Below, piece by piece: positions 57,154 to 64,000 of a stretch of 64,000 bases of DNA. The notes under the pieces were generated by a model. That model saw only the letters and a program-made list of their open reading frames with translations, was not told where the DNA came from and made no database searches. The position numbers and the translations under genes are program-made. The first letter of the stretch is position 1, and each line of letters starts with the position of its first letter. This DNA comes from Rahnella variigena (GTDB taxonomy: Bacteria > Pseudomonadota > Gammaproteobacteria > Enterobacterales > Enterobacteriaceae): assembly GCF_003610915.1 (NCBI RefSeq), contig NZ_NSDJ01000001.1, forward strand, positions 1,364,001 through 1,428,000, in the 5' to 3' direction.

Positions 57154-57258
57154 ATGACTAAAGTACGTAAACGCGTTCTCGATGCAATTTCCATCAACGA
57201 CAACAACATCGCAAGCTCGGTCAGGGATTCCACTTTCTGCAGTTCCACGGGGTCCTAA
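57154..57258 (+). CDS. yjjY: YjjY-like small protein in the arcA upstream region
   Basis: A 34-aa ORF whose first 18 residues, MTKVRKRVLDAISINDNN, correspond to MTKVRNCVLDALSINVNN of E. coli YjjY (46 aa). The two then diverge and this one ends sooner, with SSVRDSTFCSSTGS. It lies 99 bp from the arcA start on the opposite strand, the same place as in E. coli. I see no good Shine-Dalgarno. Conservation may reflect the arcA promoter DNA underneath as much as a peptide. The remaining sequence up to yjtD (57259-57718) is AT-rich and without a supported gene. Confidence 0.55.
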   Translation: MTKVRKRVLDAISINDNNIASSVRDSTFCSSTGS

Positions 57259-57718
57259 AGCGGCGCATATCCTAACCCTATTAACAGCAATATAACAGCG
57301 AGTGCCGAAATTACCACTCAACAAAATTACGGTTTGTTGACATATATCAAGTTCAATTGTAGCACGGTAACAGAACAGTGAAAAACACTTACAAGAATGC
57401 ACGCTTGAGTCACATTTCAGCATTTATTGTACACGATTCAGCAAATGATTAAGAATCGGGAGATAAATGCAAAATGGTGATGATTCCTTATTATATATCC
57501 ATATGAAAATTAATGATAAATTTTTCATTCATGTTTGCTTAATCGGGCCAGCACCTTTTTTACCTGCAAGGTAAGGTTTTCCGATAAAATAAAGGAATAT
57601 ATTCAGCCGACTGTTAAGTTCTTGTGAAGAATATAAGCCATGAATAGATTTGGAACAGGGTAAAATTTCATCGCTTAAATACTGACGGCAATTTCTTTCC
57701 CTTTTGCAAAGGCCCGAT

Positions 57719-58405
57719 ATGCAACTTCATATTATTTTAGTTTCGCCGGCTCGCCCGGAAAATGTCGGTGCGGCAGCTCGTGCAATGAAAACCATGGGTT
57801 TCGCATCGTTACGTATTGTCGACAGCGGGGCGCATCTCAGGCCGGAAGCTGGCTGGGTTGCGCATGGTTCGCAGGAGATCCTGCAAAATGCTCTCCATTT
57901 CAATACGCTTGCGCAAGCCCTGGCTGATATCGATTTTACCGTAGCTACAACTGCCCGCAGCCGGGCTAAATTTCACTATTACTGCACACCGCAGGAATTG
58001 CAGGTGCAGCTCGAAGAAAAGAGCCAGTGGATCAATCATGCCGCGCTGGTCTTTGGTCGTGAAGATTCCGGCCTGACGAATGAAGAGCTGGAACTGGCGG
58101 ATGTGCTGACCGGCGTACCGATGGTGGCCGATTATCCGTCACTCAATCTGGGGCAGGCGGTGATGGTGTTCTGTTATCAGCTCTCTTCGCTGAATCAGGT
58201 GACCTCGGTAAAACCTGAAATTGCCGAAGCAGGACAGCTGTCAGCGTTGCGTGCCAGAGTCGGGCGTTTGCTTGAAAATGTCGGGGCAGAAGATGACCAG
58301 AAATTGTCCGACTGGCTGCATCAGCGCCTGGGTCTTTTGCAGCAGCGTGACGCCGCAATGCTGCATACTTTGCTGCATGACATCGAAAAAAAGCTGACCT
58401 CATGA
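57719..58405 (+). CDS. yjtD: SPOUT-family RNA methyltransferase YjtD (LasT)
   Basis: A 228-aa TrmH/SpoU-type methyltransferase, the E. coli length. Motif 1 is SPARPENVGAAARAMKTMGF, motif 2 ALVFGREDSGLTNEEL, and motif 3 PSLNLGQAVMVFCYQL; together they form the knotted SAM site. The RNA target is not established. AAGG precedes ATG 57719; an upstream in-frame TTG at 57704 is less likely. It is the last gene before the thr operon, as in E. coli. Confidence 0.92.
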   Translation: MQLHIILVSPARPENVGAAARAMKTMGFASLRIVDSGAHLRPEAGWVAHGSQEILQNALHFNTLAQALADIDFTVATTARSRAKFHYYCTPQELQVQLEEKSQWINHAALVFGREDSGLTNEELELADVLTGVPMVADYPSLNLGQAVMVFCYQLSSLNQVTSVKPEIAEAGQLSALRARVGRLLENVGAEDDQKLSDWLHQRLGLLQQRDAAMLHTLLHDIEKKLTS

Positions 58406-58546
58406 TGTGAGGGGATTTTCTGCCTGAACAGTTCGATATCCGGTGTGATGGGAACACAGCTGGCGATCACACTGGAAAGGGTTTTAAAGGCAGACAATTA
58501 TACAGTTGATTTTGTCCGTGACTAAGCAGTGAAAAACAGAAAAAAA

Positions 58547-58575
58547 TTGACTTGTCGTGCCTTATGCTTTAGCTA
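58547..58575 (+). promoter_or_regulatory. Threonine operon promoter
   Basis: TTGACT (58547-58552) as -35 box, with TAGCTA (58570-58575) at a 17-bp spacing as a weak -10. The stretch from TTGACT through GAGGCAGACAGAGTACA resembles the E. coli thr promoter, which also begins TTGACT. Confidence 0.6.
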
Positions 58576-58621
58576 ATAGAGGCAGACAGAGTACAAACCC
58601 TAAGACAGACAGAAAATAAAA

Positions 58622-58690
58622 ATGCGAATCATCAGCCTGAATACAACAATTATTACCACCACCGATACCACAGGTAACGGGGCGGGCTGA
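58622..58690 (+). CDS. thrL: thr operon leader peptide
   Basis: A 22-aa ORF starting MRIISLNTT and ending TTGNGAG, dense in Thr and Ile codons, as in E. coli ThrL (21 aa, also ending GNGAG). Stalling of the ribosome when charged tRNA-Thr or tRNA-Ile is scarce prevents the attenuator hairpin from forming. It lies 20 bp before the attenuator and 89 bp before thrA. Confidence 0.95.
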   Translation: MRIISLNTTIITTTDTTGNGAG

Positions 58691-58710
58691 CGCGTACAGG
58701 AAAAAGAAAA

Positions 58711-58745
58711 AAAGCCCGCACCTAACCAGTGCGGGCTTTTTTTTT
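58711..58745 (+). terminator. thr attenuator
   Basis: A perfect 11-bp stem AAAGCCCGCAC / GTGCGGGCTTT around CTAACCA, followed by a run of T. It lies between the leader peptide and thrA and is the regulated terminator of the operon. Confidence 0.95.
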
Positions 58746-58779
58746 ACATTTAAACGAGAGCTTCAGGAGAGTACCAGAA

Positions 58780-61239
58780 ATGCGAGTGTTGAAATTTGGC
58801 GGGACCTCGGTAGCAAACGCAGAACGCTTCTTGCGGGTTGCGGACATTATGGAAAGCAATGCGCGTCAGGGACAGGTCGCAACGGTTTTATCCGCGCCTG
58901 CCAAAATTACCAACTATCTGGTTGCCATGATTGAGCGAACTGTCGCAGGACAGGACATTCAAACTATCATGAGCGATGCTGAAAACATTTTTGGTCAGCT
59001 GATTACCGGTCTGGCGGCGGCGCAGCCGGGCTTTGATTTGCCAAAGGTGAAAGCGTTTGTCGATCACGAATTCGCTCAGCTCAAACAGTTGATGCATGGC
59101 ATTACCCTGCTGGGCCAATGTCCGGACAGTGTGAACGCGTCCATTATCTGTCGTGGTGAAAAACTTTCCATTGCCATCATGGAAGCGGTATTTCTGGCGA
59201 AAGGTTTCGGCGTCACCGTCATCAATCCGGTTGAAAAGTTGCTTGCACAGGGGCATTACCTTGAATCCACCGTGGATATCAACGAATCCACCCGCCGTAT
59301 TGCCGCCAGTGCCATCCCTGCCGATCACATTGTGCTGATGGCCGGTTTCACTGCCGGTAATGAAAAGGGCGAACTGGTGGTGCTGGGCCGTAACGGCTCC
59401 GACTATTCAGCCGCCGTACTGGCCGCCTGTTTACGCGCTGACTGTTGCGAAATCTGGACTGATGTCGATGGCGTTTATACTTGTGACCCGCGCACTGTAC
59501 CCGATGCCCGCTTGCTGAAATCGATGTCGTATCAGGAAGCGATGGAGCTTTCGTATTTTGGCGCGAAAGTCCTTCACCCGCGTACCATCCTGCCGATTGC
59601 TCAGTTCCAGATCCCTTGCCTGATTAAAAACACCACTAACCCGCAGGCTCCGGGCACCCTGATTGGCAGCGAAAGTCTTGATGACAGCACGCCGGTAAAA
59701 GGCATCACTAATCTGAATAACATGGCGATGATCAACGTTTCCGGTCCGGGAATGAAAGGGATGATCGGCATGGCGGCGCGTGTGTTTGCCGTGATGTCCC
59801 GTTCCGGCATTTCCGTGGTGCTGATCACGCAGTCTTCTTCCGAATACAGCATCAGTTTCTGTGTGCCGCAAAGCGAGCTGCAACGCGCCCGTAAAGCGCT
59901 GGAAGACGAGTTCTATCTTGAGCTGAAAGACGGCCTGCTCGAGCCGCTGGACGTCATGGAAAAGTTGGCGGTGATTTCCGTGGTCGGCGACGGCATGCGC
60001 ACGCTGCGAGGCATCTCAGCGAAATTCTTCTCGGCTCTGGCGCGCGCCAATATCAATATTGTGGCAATCGCTCAGGGCTCTTCCGAACGTTCTATCTCCG
60101 TGGTCGTCAATAATGACGATGCGACCACCGGCGTGCGCGTCAGCCATCAGATGCTGTTCAATACCGATCAGGTGATCGAAGTATTCCTGATCGGCGTCGG
60201 CGGGGTGGGTGGGGCATTGATCGAACAGATCCGCCGTCAGCAGACGTGGCTGAAAACCAAACACATCGATCTGCGCGTCTGTGGCATCGCTAACTCCCGC
60301 GCGTTACTGACCAACGTTCACGGTATTGCACTGGAAACCTGGCGTGATGAACTCGCTGCTGCGAAAGAACCGCTAAATCTGGGGCGTCTGATCCGTCTGG
60401 TGAAAGAATATCACCTGCTGAATCCGGTGATCGTCGACTGTACCTCAAGCCAGGAAGTGGCCGATCAGTATGCTGATTTCCTCGCCGACGGTTTCCACGT
60501 GGTCACGCCAAACAAAAAGGCCAACACGTCTTCAATGAATTACTACCATCAGCTGCGCAAAGCGGCGGATGGCTCACGCCGTAAGTTCCTTTACGACACC
60601 AATGTCGGCGCGGGTTTACCGGTTATCGAAAACCTGCAAAACCTGTTGAATGCCGGTGATGAACTGCTCCGTTTCTCCGGTATTCTGTCCGGTTCTCTGT
60701 CTTTCATCTTTGGTAAGCTGGACGAAGGCATGTCGCTGTCCGCCGCGACCTTGCAGGCGAAGGAAATGGGCTATACCGAACCGGATCCTCGTGATGATTT
60801 GTCCGGGATGGACGTGGCGCGTAAGTTGCTGATCCTGGCGCGTGAAGCCGGTTACAAACTCGAACTGTCGGATATCGATGTGGAATCTGTTTTACCGGCG
60901 TCCTTTAACAGCGAAGGAAGCGTGAGTGAATTTGTCGCACGCTTGCCGGAACTGGATGCAGAGTTCGCCCAACGCGTGGCCGATGCTACCGCTGCAGGCA
61001 AAGTATTGCGCTATGTCGGGGCTATCGAAGACGGCCAGTGCAAGGTAAAAATCGATGCCGTCGATGGTAATGACCCGCTTTATAAAGTAAAAAATGGTGA
61101 GAATGCGCTGGCGTTTTACAGCCGCTATTATCAACCGTTGCCGTTGGTTCTGCGTGGCTACGGCGCCGGGAATGATGTGACGGCGGCAGGTGTATTTGCC
61201 GATCTTTTGAGAACGCTGTCATGGAAGTTAGGAGTTTAA
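58780..61239 (+). CDS. thrA: Bifunctional aspartokinase I / homoserine dehydrogenase I
   Basis: An 819-aa fused enzyme (E. coli 820) for steps 1 and 3 of threonine synthesis. The N-terminal aspartokinase begins [17 protein letters not shown]. Two ACT domains in the middle ([17 protein letters not shown] and [20 protein letters not shown]) bind threonine for feedback inhibition. The homoserine dehydrogenase domain has the NAD loop [15 protein letters not shown] and TPNKKANT, with the catalytic region [24 protein letters not shown] precedes ATG 58780. thrB starts one base after its stop. Confidence 0.98.
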   Translation: MRVLKFGGTSVANAERFLRVADIMESNARQGQVATVLSAPAKITNYLVAMIERTVAGQDIQTIMSDAENIFGQLITGLAAAQPGFDLPKVKAFVDHEFAQLKQLMHGITLLGQCPDSVNASIICRGEKLSIAIMEAVFLAKGFGVTVINPVEKLLAQGHYLESTVDINESTRRIAASAIPADHIVLMAGFTAGNEKGELVVLGRNGSDYSAAVLAACLRADCCEIWTDVDGVYTCDPRTVPDARLLKSMSYQEAMELSYFGAKVLHPRTILPIAQFQIPCLIKNTTNPQAPGTLIGSESLDDSTPVKGITNLNNMAMINVSGPGMKGMIGMAARVFAVMSRSGISVVLITQSSSEYSISFCVPQSELQRARKALEDEFYLELKDGLLEPLDVMEKLAVISVVGDGMRTLRGISAKFFSALARANINIVAIAQGSSERSISVVVNNDDATTGVRVSHQMLFNTDQVIEVFLIGVGGVGGALIEQIRRQQTWLKTKHIDLRVCGIANSRALLTNVHGIALETWRDELAAAKEPLNLGRLIRLVKEYHLLNPVIVDCTSSQEVADQYADFLADGFHVVTPNKKANTSSMNYYHQLRKAADGSRRKFLYDTNVGAGLPVIENLQNLLNAGDELLRFSGILSGSLSFIFGKLDEGMSLSAATLQAKEMGYTEPDPRDDLSGMDVARKLLILAREAGYKLELSDIDVESVLPASFNSEGSVSEFVARLPELDAEFAQRVADATAAGKVLRYVGAIEDGQCKVKIDAVDGNDPLYKVKNGENALAFYSRYYQPLPLVLRGYGAGNDVTAAGVFADLLRTLSWKLGV

Positions 61240-61240
61240 T

Positions 61241-62170
61241 ATGGTTAAGGTGTATGCCCCGGCTTCAATCGGGAACGTCAGCGTAGGCTTCGACGTGCTG
61301 GGCGCGGCCGTGTCTTCGGTCGATGGCACGCTGCTGGGCGACTGCGTTTCTGTCGAAGCGGCCACAGAGTTCAGTCTGAAAAACGAAGGCAAGTTTGTGT
61401 CTAAACTGCCTGACCGCATGGAAGACAACATCGTTTATCAGTGCTGGCAGCGTTTCTGTCAGGAAATCGGCAAAGAAGTGCCGGTGGCGATGACGCTGGA
61501 AAAAAACATGCCGATCGGTTCCGGCCTGGGTTCCAGCGCCTGTTCGGTGGTCGCCGGTCTGATGGCGATGAATGAATTTTGCGGTAAGCCGCTCAGTGAA
61601 AACCAGATGCTGTTGCTGATGGGCGAGCTGGAAGGGCGTATTTCCGGCAGCGTGCATTTCGATAATGTCGCACCGTGCTATCTGGGCGGCATTCAGCTGA
61701 TGCTGGAAGAACTCGATATTATCAGCCAGAACGTGCCAAGCTTTGACGACTGGTTGTGGGTGATGGCGTATCCTGGCATCAAAGTGTCGACGGCAGAAGC
61801 GCGTGCTATTTTACCCGCGCAGTATCGCCGTCAGGATTGCATCAGCCATGGTCGTTATCTGGCGGGCTTTATTCATGCCTGTCACACGCAGCAACCTGCG
61901 CTGGCTGCGAAACTGATGAAAGATGTGATTGCTGAACCTTATCGCACCCGTCTGCTGCCGGGCTTTGCAGAAGCACGCAGCGCCGCAGAAGAAATCGGTG
62001 CGCTGGCTTGCGGGATTTCGGGTTCCGGTCCGACGCTGTTTGCGGTTTGTAATGACAGCGCAACAGCGAAACGTATGGCTGACTGGTTGCAGACGCACTA
62101 TCTGCAAAATGACGAAGGCTTTGTTCATATTTGTCGTCTTGATACCGCGGGCGCGCGGGTATTGGGATAA
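61241..62170 (+). CDS. thrB: Homoserine kinase
   Basis: A 309-aa GHMP kinase (E. coli 310) that makes O-phosphohomoserine. The ATP loop is [18 protein letters not shown], the N-terminus is [20 protein letters not shown], and motif 3 is [12 protein letters not shown]. It begins one base after the thrA stop, with TTAGGAG of the thrA end as ribosome binding site. A 13-bp duplication lies at its stop codon, before thrC. Confidence 0.98.
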   Translation: MVKVYAPASIGNVSVGFDVLGAAVSSVDGTLLGDCVSVEAATEFSLKNEGKFVSKLPDRMEDNIVYQCWQRFCQEIGKEVPVAMTLEKNMPIGSGLGSSACSVVAGLMAMNEFCGKPLSENQMLLLMGELEGRISGSVHFDNVAPCYLGGIQLMLEELDIISQNVPSFDDWLWVMAYPGIKVSTAEARAILPAQYRRQDCISHGRYLAGFIHACHTQQPALAAKLMKDVIAEPYRTRLLPGFAEARSAAEEIGALACGISGSGPTLFAVCNDSATAKRMADWLQTHYLQNDEGFVHICRLDTAGARVLG

Positions 62171-62193
62171 CTCGATAATTTATTGGGATAACT
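62160..62193 (+). repeat. 13-bp direct repeat at the thrB-thrC junction
   Basis: TATTGGGATAACT occurs at 62160-62172, over the thrB stop codon, and again at 62181-62193, just before the thrC ATG at 62195. The 21-bp offset suggests a small tandem duplication. Confidence 0.85.
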
Positions 62194-62194
62194 A

Positions 62195-63484
62195 ATGAAA
62201 CTGTACAACCTGAAGGATCACAACGAGCAGGTCAGCTTTGCTCAGGCCGTCAAACAAGGTCTTGGAAAACAGCAGGGTTTATTCTTCCCGCTGGATCTGC
62301 CTGAATTTGAACTGACTGAAATCGACCGCTTGCTGGAACTGGATTTCGTCACCCGCAGCAGCCGCATTCTTTCTGCTTTCATCGGCGATGAAATTCCTGA
62401 AGAGGAATTACATCAGCGTGTGAAAAACGCCTTTGCTTTCCCGGCACCGGTAGTGAAAGTGGAAGAAGACATTGCCTGTCTGGAACTGTTCCACGGTCCG
62501 ACCCTGGCCTTTAAAGATTTCGGTGGCCGCTTCATGGCGCAGATCCTGACGCAGGTTTCAGGTGACGAGCCGGTGACCATTCTGACCGCAACGTCGGGCG
62601 ATACCGGCGCAGCCGTGGCGCACGCTTTCCACGGTCTGAAAAATGTCCGTGTAGTGATCCTGTATCCGCGCGGCAAAATCAGTCCGTTGCAGGAAAAACT
62701 GTTCTGTACCCTTGGTGGCAACATCCATACTGTCGCCATCGACGGTGATTTTGACGCCTGTCAGGCGCTGGTGAAACAGGCGTTTGATGATGAAGAACTG
62801 AAACATGCGCTGAAGCTGAACTCGGCCAACTCCATCAATATCAGCCGCCTGCTGGCGCAGATTTGCTACTACTTTGAAGCGGTGGCTCAGTTGCCGCAGG
62901 AAGCGCGCAATCAGCTGGTCGTTTCCGTGCCAAGCGGTAACTTCGGGGATCTGACGGCCGGTTTACTGGCGAAATCTCTCGGCCTGCCGGTGAAACGCTT
63001 TATCGCAGCGACTAACGCCAATGATACCGTGCCGCGTTTCCTGTCTGACGGCGAATGGGATCCGAAGAAAACCGTAGCGACATTGTCGAACGCCATGGAC
63101 GTCAGCCAGCCAAATAACTGGCCACGTGTGGAAGAGCTCTATCGTCGTAAAACCTGGCAGCTGAAAGATCTGGGCTTTGGCGCAGTCAGCGATGACACCA
63201 CCGAAGATGCGATGCGCGAGCTGGCGAATATCGGTTATATCTCTGAACCTCACGCGGCTATTGCTTACCGAGTATTGCGTGATCAGCTGCAACCGGGCGA
63301 ATTTGGTCTGTTCATCGGTACTGCGCATCCGGCGAAATTCAAAGAAAGCGTGGAAGCGATTTTGGATCAGGACATCGGTTTGCCGAAAGAACTGGCGGAT
63401 CGCGCAGATCTGCCGTTGCTGTCGCATAACCTTCCGGCTGATTTCAGTGAAATGCGCGCATTCCTGATGGCGCTGCCTGAATAA
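62195..63484 (+). CDS. thrC: Threonine synthase
   Basis: A 429-aa PLP enzyme (E. coli 428) that turns O-phosphohomoserine into threonine. The PLP lysine lies in GPTLAFKDFGGRFMAQ, and the phosphate-binding loop in VSVPSGNFGDLTAG. The N-terminus MKLYNLKDHNEQVSFAQAV is typical. The preceding 13-bp repeat supplies TGGGAT as a weak ribosome binding site, and translation is probably coupled to thrB. It is the last gene of the operon and has a terminator. Confidence 0.98.
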   Translation: MKLYNLKDHNEQVSFAQAVKQGLGKQQGLFFPLDLPEFELTEIDRLLELDFVTRSSRILSAFIGDEIPEEELHQRVKNAFAFPAPVVKVEEDIACLELFHGPTLAFKDFGGRFMAQILTQVSGDEPVTILTATSGDTGAAVAHAFHGLKNVRVVILYPRGKISPLQEKLFCTLGGNIHTVAIDGDFDACQALVKQAFDDEELKHALKLNSANSINISRLLAQICYYFEAVAQLPQEARNQLVVSVPSGNFGDLTAGLLAKSLGLPVKRFIAATNANDTVPRFLSDGEWDPKKTVATLSNAMDVSQPNNWPRVEELYRRKTWQLKDLGFGAVSDDTTEDAMRELANIGYISEPHAAIAYRVLRDQLQPGEFGLFIGTAHPAKFKESVEAILDQDIGLPKELADRADLPLLSHNLPADFSEMRAFLMALPE

Positions 63485-63504
63485 AAACCGTGCTTCAGAA
63501 ATGC

Positions 63505-63533
63505 AAAAGCCCTCTTCGCGAGGGCTTTTTTAC
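63505..63533. terminator. Terminator of thrABC, shared with converging yaaA
   Basis: Stem AAAAGCCCTC / GAGGGCTTTT with a 5-base loop, followed by T-rich sequence; the A-run on the left can serve the leftward yaaA transcript. Confidence 0.9.
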
Positions 63534-63551
63534 GCATACTGCTCAGATAAA

Positions 63552-64000
63552 TCAGCGTTCCGGGCGGGTAAATACCAGCTCGTTGCCCTGTGAGCGTGAT
63601 TCATCAAATTCGTAACCTTCCAGATTGAAATCCTGAAGTTGTTTCGGCTTATCCAGACGCTCTTTGATAATGAACCGGCTCATCAGGCCACGCGCTTTTT
63701 TGGCGTAGAAGCTGATGACTTTGTACTTACCGTTCTTCTCATCAAGGAAGACAGGTTTGATGATTTCCCCATCCAGCAGTTTAGGTTTCACCGCTTTGAA
63801 GTATTCATCAGACGCCAGATTCACCAGCACTTTGCTTTTCTGTTCGCTGAGTAACAGATTCAGTTTTTCAGTCAGTAAATCGCCCCAGAACGCATACAGA
63901 TTCGCACCCTGCGGGTTTTCCAGACGGATACCCATTTCCAGACGGTAAGGCATCATTAAATCCAGCGGACGCAACAGACCGTATAAACCGGACAACATGC
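63552..64000 (-). CDS. yaaA: Peroxide stress protein YaaA, C-terminal part (5' end outside window)
   Basis: The frame is open through the window end, so only about the last 149 residues of a roughly 257-aa protein are seen. Family marks are [51 protein letters not shown], and the basic segment [14 protein letters not shown]. YaaA lowers free iron and protects DNA during hydrogen peroxide stress in E. coli under OxyR control. yaaX, present between thrC and yaaA in E. coli, is missing. Confidence 0.93.
   Translation of the reverse strand, partial: MLSGLYGLLRPLDLMMPYRLEMGIRLENPQGANLYAFWGDLLTEKLNLLLSEQKSKVLVNLASDEYFKAVKPKLLDGEIIKPVFLDEKNGKYKVISFYAKKARGLMSRFIIKERLDKPKQLQDFNLEGYEFDESRSQGNELVFTRPER

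Noticed and set aside
57064..57423. 119-codon open frame on the minus strand upstream of arcA
   Set aside because: No start signal or homology; it covers the arcA control region and overlaps the yjjY-like frame.
57467..57574. A 35-codon ORF with GGGAG before its ATG in the gap before yjtD
   Set aside because: No recognisable homology and AT-rich sequence where such frames arise by chance; a good start signal alone is not enough.

Overview
The window is chromosomal DNA of an enterobacterium. Nearly every gene has a recognisable E. coli K-12 counterpart. From yjjZ and the tRNA-Leu array to thrLABC and yaaA (about 14.8-64 kb) the gene order follows the E. coli 99-100/0 minute region: yjjZ, leu tRNAs, rsmC, holD, rimI, prfC, osmY, ytjA, yjjU, yjjV, deoCABD, ytjB, serB, radA, nadR, ettA, slt, trpR, yjjX, gpmB, rob, creA, arcA, yjjY, yjtD, thrLABC, yaaA. 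Moderate GC, three ERIC elements and the accessory content suggest a Yersiniaceae-type genus such as Rahnella or Ewingella. That genus placement is inference; no 16S gene is present.

Left part (1-13.4 kb): the 3' end of an ATP-dependent dihydroxyacetone kinase; an orphan AT-richer gene (974-1711, minus) with a possible Cys-His-Asp hydrolase/deamidase triad; the radical SAM gene ygiQ; then a complete L-rhamnose locus. The catabolic genes rhaB-rhaA-rhaD-(fucO-like lactaldehyde reductase)-rhaM run leftward. rhaS and rhaR are divergent, and the permease gene rhaT lies beyond them. Two 51-bp dyads of identical geometry in front of rhaB and rhaT, each 20 bp from a TACACT -10 box, look like RhaS operators. 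A possible 47-codon ORF lies beside the rhaT operator.

Middle part (13.4-30 kb): a membrane diguanylate cyclase, yjjZ behind a Fur-box-like site, three tandem tRNA-Leu(CAG) genes with a stringent-type promoter, a divergent LysR/aldo-keto reductase pair, rsmC and holD-rimI. A HipBA-like toxin-antitoxin pair with three regularly spaced operators follows, in the place where E. coli has yjjG. After prfC come a large secreted multidomain GH18 chitinase (an insertion relative to E. coli), osmY, ytjA, yjjU and yjjV.

Right part (30-64 kb): the deoCABD nucleoside operon with DeoR, CRP and CytR sites; serB-radA-nadR; a DUF3300/DUF2950 envelope pair; a divergent LysR/quinone-reductase-like pair; ettA; an RcsA-like regulator and a P-type cation ATPase (both insertions between ettA and slt); slt, trpR, yjjX, gpmB, rob, creA (creBCD absent), arcA, a short yjjY, yjtD, and the threonine operon with its leader peptide and attenuator. 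The window ends inside yaaA.

Against the conserved backbone the insertions stand out: the C-H-D orphan, the hipBA-like pair, the chitinase, DUF3300/DUF2950, the RcsA-like regulator with the ATPase, and the two oxidoreductase/LysR pairs. No phage, IS element, integron or CRISPR array was seen.
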